A stretch of 8,332 nucleotides of DNA from an uncultured Methylococcaceae bacterium (GCA_903903765.1 CAIVAH010000328.1:1-8332), one strand, 5' to 3'; counted from the first letter of the stretch, positions 1-7,017 are shown. Numbers and translations: made by a program. Notes: generated by a model from the letters alone, not told the origin.

Positions 1-2
1 GT

Positions 3-31
3 TTGACAATTATAGGATGACTATCTATAAT
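3..31 (+). promoter_or_regulatory. Consensus sigma-70 promoter of the tRNA gene
   Basis: The -35 hexamer TTGACA (3-8) and -10 hexamer TATAAT (26-31) are both perfect consensus matches, separated by exactly 17 nt. Transcription should start near 38-40, about 20 nt before the mature tRNA 5' end, leaving a short leader for RNase P to remove. Such a strong promoter fits a stable RNA gene. The discriminator after the -10 (TCCATCT) is not GC-rich, so there is no visible sign of stringent control. Confidence 0.85.
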
Positions 32-60
32 TCCATCTCTTAATAGGAACCAGTTAGTAA

Positions 61-137
61 GGCGATATAGCTCAGTTGGTTAGAGCACGGGATTCATAAC
101 CCCGGGGTCGGTGGTTCAAATCCACCTATCGCCACCA
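61..137 (+). tRNA. tRNA-Met (anticodon CAU), elongator type; tRNA-Ile2 not excluded
   Basis: A complete 77-nt cloverleaf is visible. The acceptor stem GGCGATA/TATCGCC (61-67 with 127-133) pairs perfectly. The D stem is GCTC/GAGC (70-73 with 83-86). The anticodon arm is CGGGA-TTCATAA-CCCCG (88-104) with anticodon CAT at 95-97. The T arm is GGTGG-TTCAAAT-CCACC (110-126), and the discriminator A plus encoded CCA lies at 134-137. The paired G1-C72 rules against initiator tRNA-fMet, which needs an unpaired position 1-72. The D-loop AGTTGGTTA is the same as in E. coli elongator tRNA-Met. A CAU gene may also encode tRNA-Ile2, whose C34 is changed to lysidine by TilS, and sequence reading cannot fully separate the two. 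The bottom pair of the anticodon stem (31-39) is an A-C mismatch. Confidence 0.93.
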
Positions 138-143
138 AAAATC

Positions 144-177
144 AAAGGCTTTTGCGTTTACGCCAGAGCCTTTTTTT
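144..177 (+). terminator. Intrinsic terminator of the tRNA transcript
   Basis: The outer stem AAAGGCT (144-150) pairs with AGCCTTT (167-173), with two further pairs inside it (T151-G166, T152-A165). After one mismatch an inner stem GCG/CGC (154-156 with 161-163) closes on a TTTA loop. Seven T residues (171-177) form the 3' arm end and tail. It begins 6 nt after the tRNA CCA end, so the tRNA is probably a single-gene transcription unit. Confidence 0.85.
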
Positions 178-239
178 ATGCGTTAGGTAAACATCAAACT
201 TGATTAGTGGACAACTCGCCAATAAAATACCGAAATTAA

Positions 240-268
240 TTGACAATATACACACTAGCGCTTAACTA
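240..268 (+). promoter_or_regulatory. Possible weak promoter for the Sua5 gene
   Basis: A perfect -35 hexamer TTGACA lies at 240-245, but the matching -10 position at 16-17 nt (about 262-268, TTAACTA) is poor. It is the best-placed candidate in the gap between the tRNA terminator and the Sua5 start and would give a leader of about 75 nt. The octamer TTGACAAT is shared with the tRNA promoter at 3-10. Confidence 0.3.
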
Positions 269-283
269 AACCTGTTACACCGT

Positions 284-320
284 TGTGCACTTTTAAAACA
301 TGCACATTAGTACGCATGTT
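284..320 (+). repeat. Overlapping short inverted repeats upstream of Sua5
   Basis: AACATGC (297-303) and GCATGTT (314-320) form a perfect 7-bp inverted repeat with a 10-nt spacer. TGTGCA (284-289) and TGCACA (301-306) form a 6-bp inverted repeat whose spacer holds the palindrome TTTTAAAA (291-298). The two share bases 301-303, so they could not both fold as hairpins. This may be a regulator binding site or simply chance in AT-rich DNA. No repressor is encoded nearby. Confidence 0.35.
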
Positions 321-351
321 AATACTGTAAGATTAATATTAAACCTATAAT

Positions 352-1359
352 ATGAAACCTATTTTTGCTGATAACGCGGCCATTGATCGAGCTGCTGCTT
401 TACTAAGCCAAGGAAAGTTAGTTGCTTTCCCTACTGAAACTGTCTACGGGTTGGGAGCTGACGCAGCTAATCCGCAAGCTGTTATGCAAATATTCAATGT
501 TAAAGGCAGACCAACCGCACATCCTCTAATAGTCCATATCGGTAACATTGAACAACTTAAATTTTTGGCTCAAAAAATACCAGACAGTGCAAAGAAACTA
601 GCCTCTACTTTTTGGCCAGGCCCGTTGACACTCATACTGGCTAAAAAGTCGGATGTTCCTTCAGAAGTGACCGGAGGACAAAACACTATTGCTATCAGAA
701 TGCCTGATCACCCCGTGGCATTGGCCTTACTCAATAAATTTGATGGTGCTATAGCAGCACCTTCAGCCAATATTTTTTCTAGAATTAGCCCCACTCAAGC
801 TTCTCATGTGGAAGAAGAGTTGGGCGATAATGTGGATATGATTCTTGATGGTGGAGCTTGTCGCATTGGTGTTGAATCTACTATTATTGATTTAACAGGA
901 CCTGTACCAAAATTATTGAGACCGGGCCACATTACCGTCGCTGAAATTGAAGCTGTGCTTGAAACCGAATTAATGATTATCAGCACACCTAATCCCAAAG
1001 ATACAAAGACCACTGAAAATCGCGCGCCAGGCATGATGTCATCACATTATGCTCCGACTACACCGACGGCATTATGTGAACATGACAAATTACCCGCCAT
1101 TTTAAATAATTTACGATCACAAAATAAACGTGTTGGCTTATTATCTTACCAATTTAATCCGCCTGAAAACCGATTAATGCATATGCTGTGTATGCCTGAA
1201 CAAGCAGAAAGTTATGCACAAATTTTGTACACCTGCTTACGTGAATTAGATTCTAGAGAATTAGATATTATTCTAATTGAAGAAACGCCCGATACTGAAG
1301 CTTGGAGAGCTATTAACGATCGTATAAAAAAAGCAACTGCCGCATTAACAGATCGATAA
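352..1359 (+). CDS. tsaC: L-threonylcarbamoyladenylate synthase, long Sua5/YwlC type
   Basis: Makes threonylcarbamoyl-AMP from threonine, bicarbonate and ATP in the cytoplasm. TsaD, with TsaB and TsaE, then transfers the group to A37 of ANN-decoding tRNAs as t6A. The YrdC domain covers about residues 8-205, with PTETVYGLGADA (27-38), the nucleotide-binding KGRP (51-54), PSAN (137-140), SRISPT (143-148) and GVEST (173-177). A linker with APGMMSSHYAP (225-235), typical of Sua5, leads to the C-terminal Sua5 domain (about 240-335). The 335-aa length matches the two-domain Sua5/YwlC form rather than E. coli TsaC of about 190 aa, so the symbol sua5 or ywlC is equally apt. The ATG is the first possible start, because an in-frame TAA lies at 340-342. 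It has no clear Shine-Dalgarno and sits flush against a TATAAT (346-351). The gene is transcribed alone and converges with dsbC. Confidence 0.95.
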   Translation: MKPIFADNAAIDRAAALLSQGKLVAFPTETVYGLGADAANPQAVMQIFNVKGRPTAHPLIVHIGNIEQLKFLAQKIPDSAKKLASTFWPGPLTLILAKKSDVPSEVTGGQNTIAIRMPDHPVALALLNKFDGAIAAPSANIFSRISPTQASHVEEELGDNVDMILDGGACRIGVESTIIDLTGPVPKLLRPGHITVAEIEAVLETELMIISTPNPKDTKTTENRAPGMMSSHYAPTTPTALCEHDKLPAILNNLRSQNKRVGLLSYQFNPPENRLMHMLCMPEQAESYAQILYTCLRELDSRELDIILIEETPDTEAWRAINDRIKKATAALTDR

Positions 1360-1380
1360 GTTAGTAGTTGATTCTAAATT

Positions 1381-1419
1381 AGCCTTGCCAACGCTATAGT
1401 TAAATTGATCAGCAAGGCT
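1381..1419. terminator. Hairpin between convergent Sua5 gene and dsbC, possible bidirectional terminator
   Basis: AGCCTTGC (1381-1388) pairs perfectly with GCAAGGCT (1412-1419) across a 23-nt loop. One bulged base allows two more A-T pairs outside. It lies in the 88-nt gap between two convergent stop codons, where a shared terminator is expected. Neither side carries a real T-run (TAAGAAGT on +, AATTTAGA on -), so termination may be weak or Rho-assisted. Confidence 0.45.
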
Positions 1420-1447
1420 TAAGAAGTGGATATTAATCTAAGTTGTA

Positions 1448-2176
1448 TTACTTAGTCACTTTCTCTTGTGATAAAGTCGCGAATAGTTGTTTTGCTGGTA
1501 GATAACCTGGATAAACTTCTCCATTTTCAGAAACGATAGTTGGAGTACCGTTTAAACCAAAATCACTAACCAATTGCATATGCTCATCGATTGGATTGTC
1601 ACATGTTTTAGTCGGCAAAGACTGATCTTTTTTGGCCTTTGTTAACGCAGCATTTCTATCTTCAGAACACCAAACGCTAACCGCTTTATTATAAGACTCT
1701 GAACCTACTCCAGCTCTTGGAAAGAATAAATATTGAATAGTAATACCTTCAGCTAAATATTGATCAATTTCTGAGTGTAATTTACGACAGTAACCACAAT
1801 CAATGTCCGTAAAAATAGTCACTGTAAATTTAGATATCTTAGACTTAAAAACAATCATTTTTGCTTGACCCAATTTGCTTATAGCTAATTTCCGAGCCGC
1901 ATTTAATTTATCTTTTGTTAAATCTGCAGTTGTTTCTGTATCAATCAATTTTCCAGATAAAAGATATTTACCGTTATCAGAAACATAATAAATATTTACA
2001 CCGACCATGACTTCATACAGACCTTTAATTTCTGATGGCTTAATCGAATCAATCACCACCGTGGGCATTAATTTAACCAAGGCTTGTCTAATGGCAGTTT
2101 CATCGGCTTGCGCAACATTAAAAAAACAGGCTGCACTCAGCAATAAAGCACCAGCAGACATAATAATTTTTTTCAT
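1448..2176 (-). CDS. dsbC: Periplasmic thiol:disulfide isomerase DsbC
   Basis: Exported homodimeric protein that reshuffles wrong disulfides in periplasmic proteins and is normally kept reduced by DsbD. A Sec signal peptide is clear: MKK, a hydrophobic core to about residue 20, and a likely cut after VAQA (21-24). The N-terminal dimerisation domain follows (about 25-85), then a linker helix and the thioredoxin-fold domain. The active site is C127-G-Y-C130 within DIDCGYCRKLH, the usual DsbC CXXC. C170 and C192 are 22 residues apart, as in the structural disulfide of E. coli DsbC (C141-C163). The cis-proline loop is G210-T211-P212. Total length is 242 aa, with a mature form of about 218, close to E. 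coli. A weak GAGA lies just upstream of the ATG. It follows rseP by 69 nt on the same strand, with a possible weak terminator between, so it may be the last operon gene or have its own promoter. DsbG is a less likely identity. Confidence 0.93.
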   Translation of the reverse strand: MKKIIMSAGALLLSAACFFNVAQADETAIRQALVKLMPTVVIDSIKPSEIKGLYEVMVGVNIYYVSDNGKYLLSGKLIDTETTADLTKDKLNAARKLAISKLGQAKMIVFKSKISKFTVTIFTDIDCGYCRKLHSEIDQYLAEGITIQYLFFPRAGVGSESYNKAVSVWCSEDRNAALTKAKKDQSLPTKTCDNPIDEHMQLVSDFGLNGTPTIVSENGEVYPGYLPAKQLFATLSQEKVTK

Positions 2177-2202
2177 AGAGTTCTCGTAATTAAATAATAA
2201 AG

Positions 2203-2250
2203 GGGTAATAAATAAACTAAATTGAGTACATTAAAAGCCATTAACTCAAT
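2203..2250 (-). terminator. Possible weak terminator overlapping the rseP stop codon
   Basis: ATTGAGT (2221-2227) and ACTCAAT (2244-2250) form a 7-bp inverted repeat with a 16-nt loop. Read on the - strand, the hairpin includes the rseP stop codon and is followed by a T-rich stretch (TTAGTTTATTTATT). The stem has only two G-C pairs, so termination would be partial at best. If it works, it lowers transcription from rseP into dsbC. Confidence 0.3.
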
Positions 2251-3607
2251 GAAACAAACGCTGAACATCCATAAACATGGCTACAGACATTAATAACAAT
2301 AATAAAGACATGCCAATTTGCTGAAAAACCATTTGAATTTTTTGCGGAACGGGTCTACCGATTAAACCTTCTAAGGCAAAAAACATCAAATGACCGCCAT
2401 CTAATACTGGCACTGGTAATAAATTTAATACACCCAAACTAACGCTAACCAATGCCATAAATCTTAAAAAAGCGCTGATTCCCATATTAGCCGACTGCCC
2501 TGCATATTGAGCAATACTAATAGGGCCACTTAAATTTTCAACCGACGCCTTACCCACAAACATCTTACTGAGCATTTTTAAGGTTGATACTGAATAATAT
2601 GCAGTTGCCTTTATGGCAACTGGTAATGCATCTAACGGTGATAGCTTATATTCTACCTGCATATTTTTTTGAATATCATCAGGCACAAATACTGATGCGC
2701 CGATTTTACCTTCAAAACTTTGCTCTATTGCGACTTTTTTAGGCGTTATTGTTATAGGGATCTGCACCCCAGCGCGATCAACAAGCAAATTAATAGCAAT
2801 TTCTGGTCGTGTTTTTACTAGACTAACCCAATGCATCCAATCGGGCACTAATTCTCCATCGGCACTCACAATAAGATCACCATCCTTAAGCCCCGCAGCT
2901 AAGGCCGCACTATCAGGTAAAACATGACCAATAATCGGCTTTAATTTTGGCGACCAAGGTTTAAGCCCTAAACTTAGATAAAGCGTTTCCGGACTAATCA
3001 CATCTTCGTCATTCAAAATCAATGATTTATCCATTGATACGCCATCAGACTGCATAACAGTCACTTTAATCTCTTTATTACCATTTATGGCTTCGGATAC
3101 AATGTCATTTAAGGCTTCTGACCAGATTGGTGTTACTTTATCATCCACCGATAAAATTTCATCCCCTTCAACAAAACCTGCTTTAAAAGCAATAGTATTC
3201 GGCAAGACTTCACCAATTACGGGTTTAACGCCTAATTCGCCTATTACAAAAACGCTCCAGAGTAGGAGCGTTGCGAGTATCAAATTAAATATGGGGCCTG
3301 CTGCAACAATTGCAGATCTAGCCCAAACAGATTGTCGATTAAAGGCATAAGGTAAATCGGCGGAACTAACATCACCTTCTCTTTCATCTACCATTTTGAC
3401 ATACCCACCCAAGGGTATTGCAGAAATAACATATTCAGTTGTTTGCGGATTAGCTTGATATTTCCAGAGCACTTTACCAAAACCCACCGAAAAACGAATT
3501 ACTTTTACGCCTACTTTACGAGCCACCCAGTAATGGCCAAACTCATGGAATGAAACCAATACACCAATAACGATAACAAAATAAAATAGGGTATGAAGTA
3601 GATCCAT
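2246..3607 (-). CDS. rseP: Intramembrane site-2 zinc metalloprotease RseP
   Basis: Inner-membrane protease of the S2P family. In E. coli it makes the second cut in anti-sigma factor RseA, releasing sigma-E during envelope stress, and also clears leftover signal peptides. The zinc site is seen as H21-E-F-G-H25 in the first membrane segment (about 7-27) and D403 in LLPVPVLDGGH (396-406). The conserved GPIFN (104-108) opens the second membrane segment (about 97-122). Two tandem periplasmic PDZ domains follow at about 128-205 and 223-295, the layout of RseP. Two further membrane segments lie near 376-400 and 430-447. The 453-aa length matches E. coli (450). The start ATG overlaps the dxr stop by one base (TAATG), and GGAG lies 11 nt upstream, within dxr, so translation is probably coupled. 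No RseA or sigma-E gene is in the window, so that substrate role is inferred from the family. Confidence 0.96.
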   Translation of the reverse strand: MDLLHTLFYFVIVIGVLVSFHEFGHYWVARKVGVKVIRFSVGFGKVLWKYQANPQTTEYVISAIPLGGYVKMVDEREGDVSSADLPYAFNRQSVWARSAIVAAGPIFNLILATLLLWSVFVIGELGVKPVIGEVLPNTIAFKAGFVEGDEILSVDDKVTPIWSEALNDIVSEAINGNKEIKVTVMQSDGVSMDKSLILNDEDVISPETLYLSLGLKPWSPKLKPIIGHVLPDSAALAAGLKDGDLIVSADGELVPDWMHWVSLVKTRPEIAINLLVDRAGVQIPITITPKKVAIEQSFEGKIGASVFVPDDIQKNMQVEYKLSPLDALPVAIKATAYYSVSTLKMLSKMFVGKASVENLSGPISIAQYAGQSANMGISAFLRFMALVSVSLGVLNLLPVPVLDGGHLMFFALEGLIGRPVPQKIQMVFQQIGMSLLLLLMSVAMFMDVQRLFH

Positions 3608-4791
3608 TATGCCGTTAACTCCGTAATCAATTGATTGGCAATTAGTCTAGCGCTCTGATCAGTCTCAAGAATAATTTCTATGGTACTTGCTGGACTCACC
3701 GTAAATTTATCCATACAGCGCTCAATAACCATAGGAATATCAGTAAAGCGAATTTTTTCATTTAAAAAGGCTTCAACTGCAATTTCATTTGCCGCATTTA
3801 AAACAGTTGGAATAATTCCACCTAAATTAATTGCTTTATATGCTAAACGTAAACATGGAAATCTTTCCAAATTTGGTTCTTCAAAATCCATTCTACGCAC
3901 ATCAAAGATATTTAAAGGCTCAACACCGGATTCAAATCGTTCTGGCCATGCCATCGAATACGCAATAGGTACTCGCATATCTGGATTACCCATTTGTGCT
4001 AAAACCGTACCATCAACATAATCAACCATACTATGAATGATACTTTGAGGATGTATAACAACCTGAATCTGTTCGGGTTTCATAGCGAATAAGATACAGG
4101 CTTCTATCATTTCTAAGCCTTTATTCATCATTGTCGCTGAATCTACCGATATTTTCTTACCCATATCCCAATTTGGATGGGCTACGGCTTGGGCAGGCGT
4201 TACATTAATTAACTGCTCAACCGGCATTTCCCTAAATGGCCCACCAGACGCCGTTAACAAAATGCGTCTTGCTTGCGGTGCTTGCATACCTGACTTATAG
4301 CCAGCCGGCATACATTGAAAAATTGCATTATGTTCACTGTCAATCGGTAATAACTGCGCACCGGATGCAGCAACTGCATCCATAAAGATATCGCCCGACA
4401 TAACCAAGGCTTCTTTATTGGCTAACAGTATTATTTTTCCGGCTTTTGCTGCCGCTAAACTCGGCGGTAATCCAGCAGCACCGACAATAGCTGCCATCAC
4501 CGAATCAACATTTTCTAAAGTTGCAACAAACTCTAACGAAGTCGCTCCAGATAAGACGTTAATGTCTGATATAGGCGAATCTTTTAATTTTTCAGAAAAT
4601 GCTTGGGCATTAAGCTCATTAACAATAACCACATATTCGGGATGATGAACTAAGCACTGTTCAAATAATAGATCAATATTATTATTAGCTGTTAAAGCAA
4701 CTACTTTATATAAATGCTTATGTCTAGCTGCCACATCTAAAGTACTGACCCCAATAGACCCCGTTGCACCTAATACGCACAAGCCTTTCAT
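3607..4791 (-). CDS. dxr: 1-deoxy-D-xylulose 5-phosphate reductoisomerase (IspC)
   Basis: Cytoplasmic enzyme that converts DXP to 2-C-methyl-D-erythritol 4-phosphate with NADPH and a divalent metal, the committed step of the MEP isoprenoid pathway. The Rossmann NADPH motif GATGSIG is at 8-14 and ANKE at 124-127. Metal ligands are D151 and E153 in LPIDSEHNAIFQ, and E227 in NKGLE. The flexible active-site loop HPNWDMG is at 205-211 with W208, and H253 lies in PQSIIHSM. The C-terminal helical domain is intact. Length is 394 aa (E. coli 398) and no key residue is missing. The start shares an ATGA junction with the cdsA stop (4-nt overlap), and the stop shares TAATG with rseP, so it sits inside a translationally coupled operon. 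Its isoprenoid products are the substrates of UppS, encoded two genes upstream. Confidence 0.97.
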   Translation of the reverse strand: MKGLCVLGATGSIGVSTLDVAARHKHLYKVVALTANNNIDLLFEQCLVHHPEYVVIVNELNAQAFSEKLKDSPISDINVLSGATSLEFVATLENVDSVMAAIVGAAGLPPSLAAAKAGKIILLANKEALVMSGDIFMDAVAASGAQLLPIDSEHNAIFQCMPAGYKSGMQAPQARRILLTASGGPFREMPVEQLINVTPAQAVAHPNWDMGKKISVDSATMMNKGLEMIEACILFAMKPEQIQVVIHPQSIIHSMVDYVDGTVLAQMGNPDMRVPIAYSMAWPERFESGVEPLNIFDVRRMDFEEPNLERFPCLRLAYKAINLGGIIPTVLNAANEIAVEAFLNEKIRFTDIPMVIERCMDKFTVSPASTIEIILETDQSARLIANQLITELTA

Positions 4792-5669
4792 GAGTCTAAC
4801 CCAATTAAAATAATGCCCGCATAAAACAATGGAATCGCAGCAATGATGCTATCAATTCTATCTAACACACCACCATGACCCGGCAACGTATTGCCACTGT
4901 CTTTAAGACCACCTTGACGCTTAACAACACTGATAAATAAATCCCCATAAACAGAAATCATAACAGTGATTAATGACAATAATACAAAATCAAATATTCT
5001 TGTCCAAACAAACCCATCTCTAAAACTGTAATACCCAATAAAAGCAACTGCCAACAAAAACCCTAAAACCATTGCACCACGCACACCTGCAACTGTCTTA
5101 CCTGGGCTTATTTCAGGTGCCAATTTTGTTGTTCCCCACTTTCTGCCCGTAAAATAAGCGCCAACATCCGCTCCCCAAATTAACAGTAGGAAAAACATGG
5201 TCATCTCTGGGCCGTAAAAAGCTCTTAATCGAGTTAAAAACATCCAAGCTGATAATAATATAAACCAACCAATCAATGCCTTGTAAGATATTTTTAACTG
5301 TAGATTCAATAAATTTGTGGGTGCATTTCTAATTAATACCATCACAATTACCCAAAAAATAACTGGAGCAATTACAAACCACTCCAATATGCCAGAATAA
5401 TCTCTGACATCTGGCCAATTGGTTAAAGTGGCTATTAACTCCAATATTTGTGTCCAAAAATGCAAACCTAGCATAGGTATAACCAGTGCCACTAAAAACA
5501 AAATACGTTTATAGAGCGAAGAAATACTAACTAAATTAGTCCACTCCCAAGCCGCCATTAAGGTGATAAGAGCAATTAATAAAGAGAAATATTCGAGAGG
5601 CAATAAAAATACGGCAAGTGCAATTAGAGTTGCCAAAACTGTTGCAGTTATTATTCGTGTGAGTAACAT
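4788..5669 (-). CDS. cdsA: Phosphatidate cytidylyltransferase (CDP-diacylglycerol synthase)
   Basis: Integral inner-membrane enzyme that forms CDP-diacylglycerol from phosphatidate and CTP, the branch point to phosphatidylethanolamine, phosphatidylglycerol and cardiolipin. The family signature is matched fully at residues 247-273: S247, K250-R251, K256-D257, then LPGHGG (262-267) and D270-R-I-D273. Upstream, IWGADVGAYFTGRKWG (164-179) and SPGKTVAG (188-195) are the other conserved cytidylyltransferase blocks. Several hydrophobic segments span most of the rest (about 5-40, 56-80, 95-113, 130-146, 156-170, 198-214, 224-243, 274-291). Length is 293 aa (E. coli 285). The start ATG is 22 nt after the uppS stop. 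An in-frame TAG just upstream excludes an earlier start, and no good Shine-Dalgarno is visible, so reinitiation after uppS is likely. Confidence 0.96.
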   Translation of the reverse strand: MLLTRIITATVLATLIALAVFLLPLEYFSLLIALITLMAAWEWTNLVSISSLYKRILFLVALVIPMLGLHFWTQILELIATLTNWPDVRDYSGILEWFVIAPVIFWVIVMVLIRNAPTNLLNLQLKISYKALIGWFILLSAWMFLTRLRAFYGPEMTMFFLLLIWGADVGAYFTGRKWGTTKLAPEISPGKTVAGVRGAMVLGFLLAVAFIGYYSFRDGFVWTRIFDFVLLSLITVMISVYGDLFISVVKRQGGLKDSGNTLPGHGGVLDRIDSIIAAIPLFYAGIILIGLDS

Positions 5670-5691
5670 TATCTAAACTTTTATAATTAGG

Positions 5692-6450
5692 TTATAGGGT
5701 GACTGATTGATTAAGAACTTGTTCACTAGTGTGACCAAAACGGCGTTGCCGACCTTGAAAACTCTTAACCGCCTCATCAAGATATCGCTGATCAAAATCT
5801 GGCCAGAGCGTTGATGTAAAATACATTTCAGTGTAAGCCAATTGCCACAACATAAAATTACTTACGCGCTGCTCACCACCCGTTCTTATAAAAAGATCTG
5901 GTTCAGGTAAACCGGCCGTTGATAAATGTTCGTTAATCAATTGTTCGGTAATTTCTTGTTTGTCTAAAGCACCGCTCATTATTTTTTCAATGACTGTCTG
6001 CGTCGCCTGACATAAATCCCAACGCCCACCGTAATTTACGGCAATCACTAAAGTTAAAGTGCTGTTTCCTTTAGTTTGTATTTCAGCTTCAGTCATTTTT
6101 TGTTGTAACTTTTCAGAAAAAGCAGTTCTATCGCCAATAAAGCGTAAGCAAACATTTTTTTCATCCAGTCGATTAATTTCTCTTTGTAATGAAGACATAA
6201 AAAGAGCCATTAATAACTCTACTTCTACCGCGGGTCTCCGCCAATTCTCACTACTAAAAGCAAACAAAGTTAACACTTCAACTTCGTTATTTGCGCAATA
6301 CTCTACAGCGTTTCTGACAGACCTTACCCCTGCTCGATGCCCTATAGCACGAGGCATAAAACGCTTTTGCGCCCAACGTCCATTACCATCCATAATGATA
6401 GCAATATGTTTAGGCACATTTTTTTTTAGAATATCTGCAGTCATTGACAT
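5692..6450 (-). CDS. uppS: Undecaprenyl diphosphate synthase (cis-prenyltransferase)
   Basis: Adds eight isopentenyl units to farnesyl diphosphate to make C55 undecaprenyl diphosphate, precursor of the lipid carrier for peptidoglycan and O-antigen. It acts as a dimer at the inner membrane face. The catalytic D21 lies in IIMDGNGRWA (18-27), FAFSSENWRRP is at 63-73, and the C-terminal signature FIRTGGEQRVSNF (187-199) carries the IPP-binding R189, R195 and S197. E208 in YTEMYF supplies the metal-binding glutamate. Length is 252 aa (E. coli 253). Two starts are possible, ATG 6450 and ATG 6444 (residue 3). Neither has a strong Shine-Dalgarno, and the first leaves 9 nt after the frr stop. A TATAAT overlaps the frr stop (6459-6464 on the - strand) but has no matching -35. 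Confidence 0.96.
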   Translation of the reverse strand: MSMTADILKKNVPKHIAIIMDGNGRWAQKRFMPRAIGHRAGVRSVRNAVEYCANNEVEVLTLFAFSSENWRRPAVEVELLMALFMSSLQREINRLDEKNVCLRFIGDRTAFSEKLQQKMTEAEIQTKGNSTLTLVIAVNYGGRWDLCQATQTVIEKIMSGALDKQEITEQLINEHLSTAGLPEPDLFIRTGGEQRVSNFMLWQLAYTEMYFTSTLWPDFDQRYLDEAVKSFQGRQRRFGHTSEQVLNQSVTL

Positions 6451-6459
6451 CAGTCTTAA

Positions 6460-7017
6460 TTATATAGATAACAAATCAGCTTCTTTTGTTTCTAATAACT
6501 TCTCGATATCCTTAATAAACTGATCAGTAATTTTTTGAATTTTTTCTTCACCTGCACGCGCTTCATCTTCAGATATCAATTTTTCTTTTAATGCTTCCTT
6601 GATTTCTGAATTAGCATCACGACGGATGTTTCTGATGGCAACACGGCCGTTTTCTGATTCATTCTTTACAATTTTAACCAAACTACGACGACGTTCTTCC
6701 GTTAAAGCGGGTAAAGGAATACGAATAGTCATACCATTAGTAGCCGGATTTAAACCTAAATCTGACTTCATAATAGCTTTTTCGATCGCTTGAACCATAC
6801 CCTTTTCCCAAGGCGTAATGGTTAAGGTGCGTGCGTCTTCAACAGCTACATTAGCAACTTGAGACAACGCTGACTCCGTCCCATAGTAAGTCACACTAAT
6901 TTGATCTAGTAGACTAGGATGCGCCCTACCTGTTCTAATTTTTGAAAACTCGTGTTTTAATGCTTCGATACTTTTACCCATTCGGGTTGTAGCATCTTGT
7001 TGAATATCACTAATCAT
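6460..7017 (-). CDS. frr: Ribosome recycling factor
   Basis: Cytoplasmic tRNA-shaped protein that, with EF-G, splits the post-termination ribosome into subunits. With the start at ATG 7017 the product is 185 aa, exactly the E. coli length, and begins MISDIQQDA against E. coli MISDIRKDA. A TTG one codon upstream (7020) would add one residue, but the strong GAGGAA at 7025-7030 lies 7 nt from the ATG and only 4 nt from the TTG. Conserved blocks are [13 protein letters not shown] (26-38), SDLGLNP (85-91), LTEERRR (105-111) and IRNIRRDAN (128-136) with R132. The long helices of domain I form both ends, and domain II lies between at about 31-104. The start overlaps the pyrH stop by one base (TGATG), so the two are translationally coupled. 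Confidence 0.97.
   Translation of the reverse strand: MISDIQQDATTRMGKSIEALKHEFSKIRTGRAHPSLLDQISVTYYGTESALSQVANVAVEDARTLTITPWEKGMVQAIEKAIMKSDLGLNPATNGMTIRIPLPALTEERRRSLVKIVKNESENGRVAIRNIRRDANSEIKEALKEKLISEDEARAGEEKIQKITDQFIKDIEKLLETKEADLLSI

Noticed and set aside
61..137. tRNA gene as an integration site of a mobile element
   Set aside because: No second copy of the tRNA 3' end, no integrase and no change in gene type occur in the window. The downstream terminator belongs to the tRNA itself.
2194..2222. TATTAT (2194-2199, - strand) as a dsbC promoter
   Set aside because: The hexamer 17 nt upstream is ATTTAG, too poor a -35 to support a call.
6459..6464. Perfect TATAAT on the - strand at the frr stop as a promoter for uppS
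   Set aside because: The -35 positions at 16-18 nt spacing read AAAGAA, AAAAGA and CAAAAG, with no resemblance to TTGACA. In AT-rich DNA an isolated TATAAT is expected by chance.
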